Below, piece by piece: positions 18,750-27,382 of a stretch of DNA of 64,000 nt (its first letter is position 1; each line of letters begins with the position of its first letter). The translations under genes were made by a program, and so were the position numbers. The notes beneath the pieces are model-generated. The model saw nothing but the letters and a program-made list of their open reading frames with translations, ran no database searches and was not told where the DNA came from. The DNA is taken from contig NZ_JAGINK010000001.1 in NCBI RefSeq assembly GCF_017875955.1, positions 4,618,501 to 4,682,500 of the forward strand. Direction: 5' to 3'. The stretch is from Pseudomonas sp. BP8. Lineage in GTDB: Bacteria; Pseudomonadota; Gammaproteobacteria; Pseudomonadales; Pseudomonadaceae.

Positions 18750-19083
18750 CTGGATGCCTGCTTTTTTCGCACAGAAGGAGGCAACGAACCGGTGAGGGAA
18801 TGGCTGAACGGACTGACCCGCGATCACATGCGAACTATTGGCACTGAGATAAATGTCGTTCAGCTCGGATGGCCAATTGGAATGCCTGCTGTGAGAAAGC
18901 TTGAGCAAGGCCTGGGAAATCCGCATCAACCTCACCACCGCCATAGCGCGCGTGTTTTTTACCGTAAGCGGAACCACGATGATATTGCTTCACGGATTCA
19001 TCAAGAAGAGCCAGAAAACCCCCATTGCCGAGCTTGCGACCGCAAGACAGCGTAAAGCGATATTCGAGAGGATTACCCAGTGA
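18750..19083 (+). pseudogene. HigB/Gp49-type toxin gene broken by a 2-base deletion
   Basis: The reading frame FFRTEGGNEPVREWLNGL...GWPIGMPAVRKLEQGL matches the phage Gp49-like (RelE/HigB superfamily) mRNA-cleaving toxins, but then shifts. The rest of the family sequence, WEIRINLTTAIARVFFTV...LLHGFIKKSQKTP, continues in another frame from about 18919. Loss of two bases at the TG-repeat in ctgtggg (now ctggg, near 18921) explains the break. The start is unclear: no ATG lies downstream of the apparent promoter, and a CTG at 18750 fits the family N-terminus. The toxin stop overlaps the antitoxin start by four bases (GTGA, 19080-19083). A sequencing error is possible. Confidence 0.7.
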
Positions 19084-19379
19084 ACCCACATATCGGCTCT
19101 GATTTCGATACGTTTCTTGCTGAGCAAGGGCTGACAGAAGAGGTCTCGGCCGCCGCCCTGAAACGTGTGATTGCCTGGCAGATCGCGGAAGCGATGAAAG
19201 CCCAGAAAATGACCAAGAAGGCGCTGGCAGAGCGCATGCATACCAGCCGCGCCGCAGTTGACCGCGCACTGGATCATAATGACCCGGGAATGACTCTGGC
19301 CACCCTCTCCAGCGCCGCCCGAGCGCTCGGCCAGCGAGTGGAGGTGCGCCTGATACCGCACGATCCCGCTCACGCCTGA
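19080..19379 (+). CDS. XRE-type antitoxin (HigA-like)
   Basis: A 99-residue protein with a helix-turn-helix domain (MTKKALAERMHTSRAAVDRALD, in two parts, near residues 43-64) of the type paired with Gp49-family toxins. It should neutralise the toxin and repress the operon. The start is GTG, overlapping the toxin stop as GTGA, which suggests coupled translation. The antitoxin is intact although the toxin frame is broken. Confidence 0.85.
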   Translation: MNPHIGSDFDTFLAEQGLTEEVSAAALKRVIAWQIAEAMKAQKMTKKALAERMHTSRAAVDRALDHNDPGMTLATLSSAARALGQRVEVRLIPHDPAHA

Positions 19380-19485
19380 GCGAACCCTACGCTGTAGGAC
19401 TTTTCGGCAACACGCAGAAGCAAGTCAGATATCAGATAAAAGCCCACCCGCGCCCAAGCCCACCGCCAGCCAAAAAACGCGCAAC

Positions 19486-19524
19486 AAAAAAGGCGCCCGA
19501 TCTCACGATCAAGGCGCCTTTCGA
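19486..19524 (-). terminator. Terminator of the tRNA operon
   Basis: On the minus strand AAGGCGCC, a 15- to 16-base loop and GGCGCCTTTTTT form an intrinsic terminator just after the last tRNA (His). A related hairpin follows the other tRNA-His. Confidence 0.85.
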
Positions 19525-19530
19525 AATATA

Positions 19531-19606
19531 TGGGGTGGACGATGGGAATCGAACCCACGACAACCGGAATCACAATCCGGCGCTCTACCAACTGAGCTAC
19601 GCCCAC
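19531..19606 (-). tRNA. tRNA-His (GTG), copy 1
   Basis: 76 bases. The gene has GTGGGCG / CGTCCAC acceptor arms, the anticodon loop TTGTGAT (anticodon GTG), GGTTCGATTCC in the T arm and an encoded CCA. Base 19607 encodes the G that becomes the extra G-1 of tRNA-His. Identical in sequence to the second copy at 19782. Confidence 0.96.
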
Positions 19607-19641
19607 CATAACGCGGTGCTACGTTGAAACCTTGAAAAACA

Positions 19642-19726
19642 TGGTGCGGACGAAGAGACTCGAACTCTTACAGCTTGCGCCGCTGGAACCTAAATCCAGT
19701 GTGTCTACCAATTTCACCACGTCCGC
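19642..19726 (-). tRNA. tRNA-Leu (TAG)
   Basis: 85 bases with a long variable arm typical of a class II tRNA. The anticodon loop TTTAGGT gives anticodon TAG. The acceptor arm is GCGGACG with an encoded CCA. It is the third gene of a four-tRNA operon. Confidence 0.96.
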
Positions 19727-19742
19727 ATGTAACGCTTAAAAC

Positions 19743-19773
19743 AAAGGCGCCATCCAACAGTCGAGGCGCCTTT
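19743..19773 (-). repeat. Internal hairpin after tRNA-His copy 2
   Basis: AAAGGCGCC and GGCGCCTTT pair on either side of a 13-base loop. On the minus strand it follows tRNA-His copy 2 as the operon terminator follows copy 1, and shares its GGCGCC stem. It may act as a weak terminator or processing site. Confidence 0.7.
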
Positions 19774-19781
19774 GAAAAATA

Positions 19782-19857
19782 TGGGGTGGACGATGGGAAT
19801 CGAACCCACGACAACCGGAATCACAATCCGGCGCTCTACCAACTGAGCTACGCCCAC
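19782..19857 (-). tRNA. tRNA-His (GTG), copy 2
   Basis: The same 76-base sequence as the copy at 19531, with anticodon GTG and encoded CCA. It is the second gene of the operon in transcription order Arg-His-Leu-His. Confidence 0.96.
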
Positions 19858-19899
19858 CATATTGCGGTACTGCTTCACTTGCGTGCCTATGCTGCCTAA

Positions 19900-19976
19900 T
19901 GGCGCACCCGGCAGGACTCGAACCTGCGACCATCCGCTTAGAAGGCGGATGCTCTATCCAGCTGAGCTACGGGCGC
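19900..19976 (-). tRNA. tRNA-Arg (TCT)
   Basis: 77 bases. The acceptor arm is GCGCCCG, the anticodon loop CTTCTAA gives TCT, the T arm contains GGTTCGAGTCC, and CCA is encoded. It is the first gene of the operon. Confidence 0.96.
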
Positions 19977-20246
19977 ATAAGCATTCCGCCTGACCGAACG
20001 ATGATTACCAGCCAAGCTGTTAAACCACTCATTCTGCCCGACTTCACCAACCAGTGCTAGGCTGTGCCCGACAAGTGCGCCGAATGTTATAGACGAGCCG
20101 CATAAGCGTCAACACCTTTCTATAAAAAATTGAAATTATTGAAGGGGTTAGGGCATTTGCCCGACCACCCGCCTTTGCCCTCGGCGCGTGTCGTGCGAGA
20201 ATGCGCTCCTCTATATGTTCCTTTCTCGATGGTTAATCACGCGTCT

Positions 20247-21101
20247 ATGACTGCACACCTTATCGATGGCAAGGCGATCGCCGCCAGCCTGCGCCAGCAG
20301 ATCGCTCAACGTGTCGTGGAGCGTCGCCAGCAAGGCCTGCGTACGCCGGGCCTGGCGGTGATCCTGGTCGGCACCGACCCCGCCTCCCAAGTCTATGTCT
20401 CGCACAAGCGCAAGGACTGCGAAGAGGTCGGCTTCATTTCGCAAGCGTTCGACCTGCCCAGCGACACCACGCAGCAAGCCCTGACCGACCTGATCGACCG
20501 CCTCAATGATGACCCGGCGGTTGACGGCGTGCTGCTGCAGCTGCCGCTGCCAGCACACCTGGATGCATCGCTGCTGCTCGAGCGCATCCGCCCGGACAAG
20601 GATGTCGATGGTTTCCACCCGTACAACGTCGGTCGCCTGGCCCAGCGTATCCCGCTGCTGCGCCCGTGCACCCCGAAAGGCATCATGGCCCTGCTGGAAA
20701 GCACCGGCCAGGACCTGTATGGCATGGACGCAGTAGTGGTTGGCGCGTCGAACATCGTCGGCCGGCCGATGGCCATGGAACTGCTGCTGGCCGGCTGCAC
20801 CGTGACCGTCACCCACCGCTTCACCAAGGACCTGGCCGAACACGTCGGCCGTGCCGACCTGGTGGTCGTGGCCGCCGGCAAGCCGGGCCTGGTCAAGGGT
20901 GAGTGGATCAAGCCGGGCGCGATCGTCATCGACGTCGGCATCAACCGCCAGGAAGATGGCAAGCTGGTTGGCGACGTGGTCTACGAGACCGCCCTGCCCC
21001 GCGCTGGCTGGATTACCCCGGTGCCGGGCGGTGTAGGTCCGATGACCCGCGCTTGCCTGCTGGAAAACACGCTGTATGCGGCGCAAGAGCTGCATAAGTA
21101 A
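20247..21101 (+). CDS. folD: Bifunctional methylenetetrahydrofolate dehydrogenase / cyclohydrolase FolD
   Basis: A 284-residue enzyme that interconverts 5,10-methylene-, 5,10-methenyl- and 10-formyl-tetrahydrofolate using NADP. The catalytic lysine motif VYVSHKRKDCEEVG (about residues 48-61), the folate motif QLPLPAHLD and the Rossmann motif VVVGASNIVGRPMA (near 165) are present, and the C-terminal PVPGGVGPMT is intact. ATG at 20247 gives MTAHLIDGK; upstream in-frame codons are unlikely to be translated. A strong terminator follows. Confidence 0.97.
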   Translation: MTAHLIDGKAIAASLRQQIAQRVVERRQQGLRTPGLAVILVGTDPASQVYVSHKRKDCEEVGFISQAFDLPSDTTQQALTDLIDRLNDDPAVDGVLLQLPLPAHLDASLLLERIRPDKDVDGFHPYNVGRLAQRIPLLRPCTPKGIMALLESTGQDLYGMDAVVVGASNIVGRPMAMELLLAGCTVTVTHRFTKDLAEHVGRADLVVVAAGKPGLVKGEWIKPGAIVIDVGINRQEDGKLVGDVVYETALPRAGWITPVPGGVGPMTRACLLENTLYAAQELHK

Positions 21102-21136
21102 AGGGCTAGCGGGCGCTTGTGCCCCGTAAGGCCATG

Positions 21137-21168
21137 AAAAAACGGCACCTGAACAGGTGCCGTTTTTT
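21137..21168. terminator. Bidirectional terminator between folD and the Aer-type gene
   Basis: AAAAAACGGCACCTG, GAA-containing loop, CAGGTGCCGTTTTTT: a 9-bp G/C-rich stem flanked by A and T runs. It serves folD and the convergent receptor gene. Confidence 0.9.
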
Positions 21169-21209
21169 ATGCCTGGGATTTGCCCGGGGACGCACTGACC
21201 CAGCACGCC

Positions 21210-22775
21210 TCAGCGGTTGAACCGCTCCACCAACGCCCGCAAACCCGCACACACCTGCTCAAGCTCCGCTCCACGCGACGCCGCGGCATTGGCCCCGACC
21301 GCACTCTGCTGGGCAATCACGGCCACGCCATTGATCTGCCGCGAAACGTCCTCGGCCACCGACGACTGCTGCTGCGAGGCCGTCGCCATCTGCTGGCTCA
21401 TGTCGCTGATGCGCTGCACTGCCTGGCGAATACCCTGCAGCGCCGTCTGCGCCTCAAGCACCCGCGCCACGCCCTGCTCGGCACCAGTGATGCCGCGACT
21501 GGCGATCACCACCGCCTGATCGGCACCGCCGCGCAGCTCGTCGATGATGGCCTGGATGTGCAAGGTTGACTGACGGGTCTTGTTGGCCAGCGCGCGAACT
21601 TCATCAGCCACGACCGCGAACCCTCGGCCCTGCTCGCCCGCCCTCGCAGCCTCGATGGCGGCATTGAGCGCCAGCAGATTGGTCTGTTCGGCAATCGCGC
21701 GAATCATCCCGGCGGCCTCGGCGATGGTGTCGGTCTGTCCGGCCAGGTCGGTGACCGCCTGGTTGATCTGGCCGACCGTCGCGGCCAGATCGCGAATCGC
21801 CGCGCCGCTGGCATCGGCCACCTGACTGCCCTGTTCAGCGAGCTGGTGTGCCGTGCGCGCTTCACCGGCGGTCAGTTGTACATGAGTGGCAACTTCGGCG
21901 ATCGACGCGGCCATCTCGGTCATGGCCGTGGCACTGAGGTCAGTCTCTGCCTGCTGTTCACGCAAGGCGGCCTCGGTACCGCGCGACAAGCGTCCGGCAT
22001 CGTCGGCTGCCACTGCCATCTGTGTGGCCAGATCGCTCAAGCGGGTGAGCGCGGTTTTCAAGCGTGCCTCTTCGCTGATCAGGATCAGCTCAAGCTGCCC
22101 GGCTGCGCCTGGCAGATCGCTGTAGGTCAAGGCGGCGACCGGGTCGGCGAAGGTTCCGCCAGCACCCTTGACGATGCTGCGCAGTTGCCGGCCGACACCG
22201 CCCTGCGCCCACAGCCCGCTGGCCACGAACAGGCCGAGGGTAAGCCCTTGGCCGACCAGGCCCGGCCACAGCTGATTGACCGCGACCGCGAGCGCCCCGC
22301 CCACGACCGGCACCGCCAGCGCCTGAAGCAGCACGGCCAGCCGCCGACCGACCGGCAAGGTGCCTTTAGCGTCCCGCAGGCGTGCATACAGCACCTCGGC
22401 ACGCTCGACCTGGGCGCGGGTCGGGCACACACGCACCGACTCGTAGCCCACCAGCCGACCGTCTTCCAGGATCGGCGTGACATACGCATTGACCCAATAG
22501 AAGTCGCCGTTCTTGCAACGGTTCTTGACGATGCCCATCCAGCTTTTGCCGGCTTTAAGGTAGCCCCACATGATCTCGAACACCGCTTCGGGCATGTCCG
22601 GGTGGCGGACCAGGTTATGTGCGCTGCCGATCAGTTCGGCCTGGCTGTAGCCACTGATTGCCGCAAATTCGGCATTGCAGTAGGTGATGAGGCTGGCCGT
22701 GTCGGTGGCCGAGATGAGGCGCTGCTGTGGCGGGAAGCGTTGTTCGACCGGCGAAACCGGCAGGTTGAGGCGCAC
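21210..22775 (-). CDS. Aer-type PAS methyl-accepting chemotaxis protein
   Basis: A 521-residue energy or oxygen taxis receptor. The N-terminal PAS domain (about 15-115) has the FAD-PAS pattern of Aer, with HNLVRHPDMP and GIVKNRCKNGDFYWVNAY. A hydrophobic segment near 145-195 (LAVPVVGGALAVAV...LTLGLFVASGLW) anchors it, with no large periplasmic domain. The signalling domain has IAEQTNLLALNAAIEAARAG near 340. It probably senses the redox state through flavin. Pseudomonas often has several Aer paralogues, so I leave the symbol open. Confidence 0.9.
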   Translation of the reverse strand: MRLNLPVSPVEQRFPPQQRLISATDTASLITYCNAEFAAISGYSQAELIGSAHNLVRHPDMPEAVFEIMWGYLKAGKSWMGIVKNRCKNGDFYWVNAYVTPILEDGRLVGYESVRVCPTRAQVERAEVLYARLRDAKGTLPVGRRLAVLLQALAVPVVGGALAVAVNQLWPGLVGQGLTLGLFVASGLWAQGGVGRQLRSIVKGAGGTFADPVAALTYSDLPGAAGQLELILISEEARLKTALTRLSDLATQMAVAADDAGRLSRGTEAALREQQAETDLSATAMTEMAASIAEVATHVQLTAGEARTAHQLAEQGSQVADASGAAIRDLAATVGQINQAVTDLAGQTDTIAEAAGMIRAIAEQTNLLALNAAIEAARAGEQGRGFAVVADEVRALANKTRQSTLHIQAIIDELRGGADQAVVIASRGITGAEQGVARVLEAQTALQGIRQAVQRISDMSQQMATASQQQSSVAEDVSRQINGVAVIAQQSAVGANAAASRGAELEQVCAGLRALVERFNR

Positions 22776-23035
22776 GATGTGACTCCATTCAGGATCGAGC
22801 CGGCGGGGTGTCGGATCGGTGTGACGTTTTTTAATGACTGTTCAGTCAAAAAAAGCGGATTTTACGACTCCCGTTTTGCTATTGCCAATAAACCTTGGAA
22901 ATCAGGGAGTTGGTTTAAATCGCGGCGCACTGTATTTGTGCGTGCGCTGGCAAACACAGCATGCCCGAGACATACCCTGGTCTGGCCTGATTCGCGAAGA
23001 GGGCGGCCGTGCAACCGAGGGGTATGGCAAGGGCT

Positions 23036-23071
23036 TTGCCCTTGTTCGCGGGGCAAGCCCGCTCCTACAGG
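23036..23071. repeat. Single REP unit
   Basis: TTCGCGGGGCAAGCCCGCTC followed by CTACAG matches one REP unit. A degraded partner may lie near 22990, where TTCGCGAAGAGGGCGGCC is seen. Confidence 0.8.
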
Positions 23072-23177
23072 TCCGTGTTGGCTTTGCCTCCATGCATCAT
23101 CCACGACTGCGCAGCAATTGCGTTGATTGGCCGCCTTGCACCGTCCTAGAGCACCCGCCCGGAAACGCCCCACAACT

Positions 23178-23261
23178 GGTCAGACCGGTAAGGCCAAAAT
23201 CCCTTGCAATGTAAGAATTTTCGCGCTTTTATGATCCGGCACTGAACAAACCGGTAAGACC
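23178..23261 (+). promoter_or_regulatory. Two GGTCnGACC-like sites, candidate GntR operators
   Basis: GGTCAGACC at 23178-23186 is a perfect palindrome, and GGTAAGACC at 23253-23261 differs at one position. Their starts are 75 bases apart, about seven helical turns. FadR-subfamily regulators bind sites with a GTnnnAC core, and two GntR-type genes follow the transporter. Regulation by them is inference. Confidence 0.4.
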
Positions 23262-23332
23262 ACAATAATTAAGTTCTGCGCTCTTTGGCCCCGACGCCAT
23301 CGAAGCAAGGACACCGATCAGAGACTCCTCCC

Positions 23333-24643
23333 ATGCTTAAATGGTGCTCGCGTTCGATCTTCCTCCAAGTGGTGCTAGGCCTGGCCCTGGGCATAGCCTG
23401 CGGCCTGAGCTTCCCCGAAGTATCCCTGCAACTCAAACCCCTCGGTGACGGTTTCATCAAGCTGATCAAGATGCTGATCGGCTTGATCGTATTCTGCGTG
23501 GTGGTCAGCGGCATCTCGGGTGCCGGTGACCTGAAGAAGGTCGGCCGCATCGGCCTCAAGTCGGTGATCTACTTCGAGGTCCTGACGACCATCGCCCTGG
23601 TCATCGGCCTGGTGTTCGCCTTCACCTCCGGCATCGGTAGCGGCGCCAATATCCACCTTGACCAGCTGTCTGCCGCCGACGCCAATGGTTTGGCCGAACG
23701 TAGTCAGCAGATCCATGGCACCGCCACCTTCCTCATGGGCCTGATCCCGACCTCGGTGGTCGGCGCGTTTGCCGACAACAACATCCTTCAGGTCCTGCTG
23801 TTCTCGGTACTGTTCGGCAGCGCCCTGAATCTGGTAGGTGAAGCAGCTTCGGGTATCTCGCGACTGATCAACGAGCTGAGCCATGTGATCTTCCGCATCA
23901 TGGGCATGATCGTGCGCCTGGCGCCCATTGGCGTGTTCGGCGCCATTGCCTTCACCACCAGCAAATATGGCCTGGAGTCGCTGCAGCATCTGGGCGGCCT
24001 GGTGGCGCTGTTCTACCTGACCTGCGCCGGCTTCGTGCTGATCGTGCTGGGCACCGTGATGCGCCTGTCGGGCCTGCGCCTGCTGCCGCTTATCAAGTAC
24101 CTGCGTGAAGAGCTGACCATTGTCATGGGGACCGCCTCCTCCGATGCCGTGCTGCCGCAGATCATGCGCAAGCTCGAGCACCTGGGCATCGGCAGCTCGA
24201 CGGTTGGCCTGGTGATCCCGACCGGCTACTCGTTCAACCTCGACGGTTTCTCCATCTACCTGACCCTGGCCATCGTGTTCATCGCCAACGCCACCGGCAC
24301 GCCGCTGGCCATGACCGATCTCATGACCATCCTGCTGGTGTCGCTGGTCACCTCCAAAGGCGCGCATGGCATCCCGGGCTCGGCCCTGGTCATCCTTGCG
24401 GCGACCCTGACCGCAGTGCCCGCGATCCCGGTGGTAGGGTTGGTCCTGGTGCTCGCAGTGGACTGGTTCATGGGCATCGGCCGCGCGCTGACCAACCTGA
24501 TCGGCAACTGCGTCGCCACCGTGGCCATCGCCCGCTGGGAAAAAGACATCGACCTCGAACGGGCCAACAATGTGCTCGACGGCAAACCGGGTTTCGCCCA
24601 CCTGCCGCGCAAGCAACCCAACGCCCACCAACAGGAATTCTGA
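23333..24643 (+). CDS. Dicarboxylate/amino acid:cation symporter (DctA-like)
   Basis: A 436-residue carrier of the DAACS family with about eight membrane segments. The substrate and cation motifs are present as SSDAVLPQI near 270, PTGYSFNLDGFSIY near 295 and SKGAHGIPGSALV near 345. It resembles DctA and GltP; I cannot tell dicarboxylate from glutamate preference. ATG at 23333 begins MLKWCSRSIFLQ; the Shine-Dalgarno match is poor. The two GntR-type genes directly downstream may control it. Confidence 0.88.
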   Translation: MLKWCSRSIFLQVVLGLALGIACGLSFPEVSLQLKPLGDGFIKLIKMLIGLIVFCVVVSGISGAGDLKKVGRIGLKSVIYFEVLTTIALVIGLVFAFTSGIGSGANIHLDQLSAADANGLAERSQQIHGTATFLMGLIPTSVVGAFADNNILQVLLFSVLFGSALNLVGEAASGISRLINELSHVIFRIMGMIVRLAPIGVFGAIAFTTSKYGLESLQHLGGLVALFYLTCAGFVLIVLGTVMRLSGLRLLPLIKYLREELTIVMGTASSDAVLPQIMRKLEHLGIGSSTVGLVIPTGYSFNLDGFSIYLTLAIVFIANATGTPLAMTDLMTILLVSLVTSKGAHGIPGSALVILAATLTAVPAIPVVGLVLVLAVDWFMGIGRALTNLIGNCVATVAIARWEKDIDLERANNVLDGKPGFAHLPRKQPNAHQQEF

Positions 24644-24714
24644 TCGCCGCAGGCCGGCAGTGACGCCGGCCTGCTTTCAGGAGCTTCGATGTCTTTTTTA
24701 TCAGGGAGCCCGCC

Positions 24715-25419
24715 ATGATCAGTTCATCGACCGTGGTTACTTCAGTAGTGGAAAAACTCCGCCAAGCCCTGGCTCGCGGCCAGTGGCGCAGCGGCGACAT
24801 GCTGCCCGGCCAGCGCGAACTGGCCGAGCAGATGGGCATCAGCCGACCTAGCCTGCGTGAAGCGGTCATCGTCCTGGAAACCCTCGGCCTGGTGCGCTCG
24901 CTGCCCGGCAAGGGGGTGCTGGTACTCGACGCCGAGGCGGCTGCCACCGAATCACTCAGCGACAGCGTCGGCGCGCCCAGCCTGGCCGATGTGCTGGAGC
25001 TGCGCTACACCCTCGAACCGTTCATCGTCGGCCTGGTCGCGCAATCGGCCAACAGCGGCGACATCGGCCAATTGCGCCTGACCCTGATGGACATGCGCGA
25101 GGCCCTTGACGCCGGCGACAGCGAAGCGGGCGTAACCGCCTACATCGCCTTGCATCAGGCGTTGTTTGCCCTGACCACCAACCCGATCTTCCAGAGCGTG
25201 GTGCAGCAGACTGGCACTGCCCTCAAGCAAAGCGCCGACATGCTGCGCAACTCACCGGAGCACCTGGCCGCACGGCTGCGCGAAAGCGACGCAGTGGTAC
25301 GCGCCATCCGCGACAAGAACAGCGCTGAAGCCAGCGCCCAGATGCGCCGGCACATCCTTGAGGAAGGCCAGCGCATGGGCATCCAACTGAACATCCCGGA
25401 CGAACACCCCGGCCAATGA
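24715..25419 (+). CDS. FadR-family GntR transcriptional regulator
   Basis: A 234-residue regulator. The N-terminal winged helix (about residues 5-72) includes LPGQRELAEQMGISRPSLREA, given here in full only to identify the recognition helix. The C-terminal all-helical FCD effector domain has LELRYTLEP, HQALFALTTNP and MRRHILEE, with histidines that can bind a metal and a carboxylate. ATG at 24715 follows AGGGAG by six bases. It lies 71 bases after the carrier gene and probably senses its substrate. Confidence 0.88.
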   Translation: MISSSTVVTSVVEKLRQALARGQWRSGDMLPGQRELAEQMGISRPSLREAVIVLETLGLVRSLPGKGVLVLDAEAAATESLSDSVGAPSLADVLELRYTLEPFIVGLVAQSANSGDIGQLRLTLMDMREALDAGDSEAGVTAYIALHQALFALTTNPIFQSVVQQTGTALKQSADMLRNSPEHLAARLRESDAVVRAIRDKNSAEASAQMRRHILEEGQRMGIQLNIPDEHPGQ

Positions 25420-25433
25420 CTCGAGGACAGCCT

Positions 25434-26114
25434 ATGAACGCCTGCGCCCACGCCGCTCTGCCCCTCCCCGCCCTGCTCAGTGCCGGCGAGACTCGCCTGT
25501 CGGCCGAGCAGATCTACCCTCGGCTGTTCGACGCCATCCTAGAGCAACGCCTGCCGCCGGGCAGCGCCTTGCCCGAGCAGGCCCTGGGCGATGCCTTTGG
25601 CGTCAGCCGCACGGTGATCCGCCGCGTGCTTGGCCGCCTGTCAGACCAGCAGGTGGTGGTCCAGCGGCCGAGCCATACCGCACACCTGGCTGCCCCGGAC
25701 CCGCAGCAAGCGCGCCAGGTCCTCAGTGCCCGGCGTTTGGCCGAGACCACCCTGATTACACTGGCCACGCAACGCGCCCGGCCGACACAGATCCGTCAGT
25801 TGCGCCAGCTGGTGGAGCGCGAACGTCAGCACCACGAGCGCGGTGAGCGCTGCACGGCGATTCGCCTGGGGGGTGAGTTCCACCTGAAGCTTGCGCAGAT
25901 GGCCGCCAATGCCCCGCTGGCACGCTTTCTCAACGGCCTGGTTCCCATGACGTCGCTGATCATTGCCCGTTACGAATCGCCATGCTGCGAGCACTGCGCC
26001 TGGGAAGAACACGCAGCGATCATTGATGCAGTAGAAAGCGGCGACAGCGCTGCGGCGCTGGTTTTGATGCATGAGCACCTGGACCGGCTGGAAGCCAAGC
26101 TTGATCTCGATTAG
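25434..26114 (+). CDS. GntR-family transcriptional regulator
   Basis: A 226-residue regulator with a winged helix near residues 20-80 (LPEQALGDAFGVSRTVIRRVL) and an FCD domain (GGEFHLKLAQMA, WEEHAAIIDAVE). ATG at 25434 follows GAGGA by six bases; an in-frame ATG at 25416 overlaps the stop of the previous gene but lacks such a site. It belongs to the VanR/FCD type rather than being a copy of its neighbour. Two adjacent regulators of related families behind one transporter are unusual. Confidence 0.85.
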   Translation: MNACAHAALPLPALLSAGETRLSAEQIYPRLFDAILEQRLPPGSALPEQALGDAFGVSRTVIRRVLGRLSDQQVVVQRPSHTAHLAAPDPQQARQVLSARRLAETTLITLATQRARPTQIRQLRQLVERERQHHERGERCTAIRLGGEFHLKLAQMAANAPLARFLNGLVPMTSLIIARYESPCCEHCAWEEHAAIIDAVESGDSAAALVLMHEHLDRLEAKLDLD

Positions 26115-26139
26115 GACTCCCTAGCCTGATTGCGGGTGT

Positions 26140-26239
26140 CTGGGCCGGCCCCTTCGCGGGGCAAGCCCGCTCATACACGTACGGTAGCGCTACGCATCCT
26201 GTAGGAGCGGGCTTGCCCCGCGAAGGGGCCGGCCCAGGC
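26140..26239. repeat. Inverted REP pair
   Basis: Two REP units face each other, with extended complementary flanks (GGGCCGGCCCCTTCGCGGGG and its counterpart). They fill the gap after the second GntR gene. Confidence 0.9.
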
Positions 26240-26280
26240 AGCAACGATTGCCAGACCCCTCCCCGATTCCCGCCGCCACC

Positions 26281-26286
26281 TATAAT
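26281..26286 (+). promoter_or_regulatory. -10 box of the following lipoprotein gene
   Basis: TATAAT at 26281-26286 is a perfect -10 hexamer 41 bases before the GTG start. No good -35 is seen at the usual distance. Confidence 0.4.
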
Positions 26287-26326
26287 CAGATAACCACCCA
26301 GCCTCAACCCTGCGAGGCTAGCCCGC

Positions 26327-27382
26327 GTGAACCCGCGCCTATCGCTGGTCCTGCTCTGCCTCCTGCTGGCCCTCACCGGCTGCGCCAGCAAGCGCCCGCC
26401 TGCCCCACCCCCACCCGCGGTGCTGACCGAGGCGGCCTGGCAACGCGTTGACCAGGAGCTGATCGACGCCTCGGTAGCCGCCACCGGCTCGGCCAACGAC
26501 TACGCCCGACGCTCCATGCGGGTATGGAAGGAGCAAGTCCAGCAACGCACCGAAAGCGACTTCATCCCCTGGTTCACCGGGTACTGGACCCAGCAATGGC
26601 TGACCCTGAAAGTGGCCTGGTACAAGATGAACAGCGGCAACGGTGCCGACCCGCCGGAAAAGCGCCTGGCCCTGTACCTGCAGGAGCAGTACCACCAGCG
26701 GGTGATAGAACCAGTGGCCAAGCAGATCAACCCGGAAGCCATCCGCGATCGCGCCAGCGAGCTGTACCTGCAGCTGTTCGGCCAGCAACTGCCGGCAATC
26801 ATCCAGCGTTACAACGCCCCGCCCGACCAGTTCAGCCAGCGTCTCAACCGCGTTCGAGCGATCAGCCTGGGGCCGCCTGATGCCCGTAACGCCACGCTGT
26901 ATCAGTTGCTCCGTGCCAAGCCGCTGGACCAGCAACCGGCCTGGCTGTCTTTGCGCCAACACCTCAACCAACAGGCCGACAAGAACGCCAGCCAGACCCA
27001 GGTGGGCTTATCGTCGGTGGCCACCCGCGCCAGCGAGAAGCTCGGCGCCACCCTGGCGCCACGCGGGATTGCCAGTGCGGTTGCAGCGGCCGTGGGCAAG
27101 GCGGCGGGCGCACTGATCTCGGTCGCGGCAACCGGCATTGCGATGATCACCCACGATCGCGAACACCCGCAGATGGTCGAGCAGTTGCGGGTGATTCTCA
27201 ATGTGGCACTAAACCAGGAATGGCAAGGGCTGATGGAGAATCGCCAGAGTGGGGCGATGTCCGGGGTGTATTACCTGTCGGGGCAGATCGAGGACAGTTT
27301 GCTGGGCAGCAATCGCATGACGCCAGCGCCGGCCTCTTCGCGGCTCAGGCCCGCCCCCACCACGTCACCCCAACCACTGTAG
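26327..27382 (+). CDS. Lipoprotein of unknown function with a REP-encoded tail
   Basis: A 351-residue protein with a signal peptide and lipobox LALTGC (cysteine 19), followed by a proline run. The middle is hydrophilic and helical (MRVWKEQVQQRTESDF, LYLQEQYHQRVIEPVAKQINP); a hydrophobic, glycine-alanine segment near 245-275 (AVAAAVGKAAGALISVAATG) may insert in a membrane. The start is GTG, ten bases after GAGG. About the last 20 codons read through a degraded REP unit, giving a proline- and serine-rich tail (TPAPASSRLRPAPTTS). I do not recognise the family. Confidence 0.75.
   Translation: MNPRLSLVLLCLLLALTGCASKRPPAPPPPAVLTEAAWQRVDQELIDASVAATGSANDYARRSMRVWKEQVQQRTESDFIPWFTGYWTQQWLTLKVAWYKMNSGNGADPPEKRLALYLQEQYHQRVIEPVAKQINPEAIRDRASELYLQLFGQQLPAIIQRYNAPPDQFSQRLNRVRAISLGPPDARNATLYQLLRAKPLDQQPAWLSLRQHLNQQADKNASQTQVGLSSVATRASEKLGATLAPRGIASAVAAAVGKAAGALISVAATGIAMITHDREHPQMVEQLRVILNVALNQEWQGLMENRQSGAMSGVYYLSGQIEDSLLGSNRMTPAPASSRLRPAPTTSPQPL

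Larger units (their letters stand above)
22776..23332. other. 557-base gap with a REP and the dctA-type control region
   Basis: No gene is visible. The gap holds the promoter side of the Aer-type gene, an isolated REP near 23036-23071, and two short palindromes near the transporter start, described separately. Confidence 0.6.
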
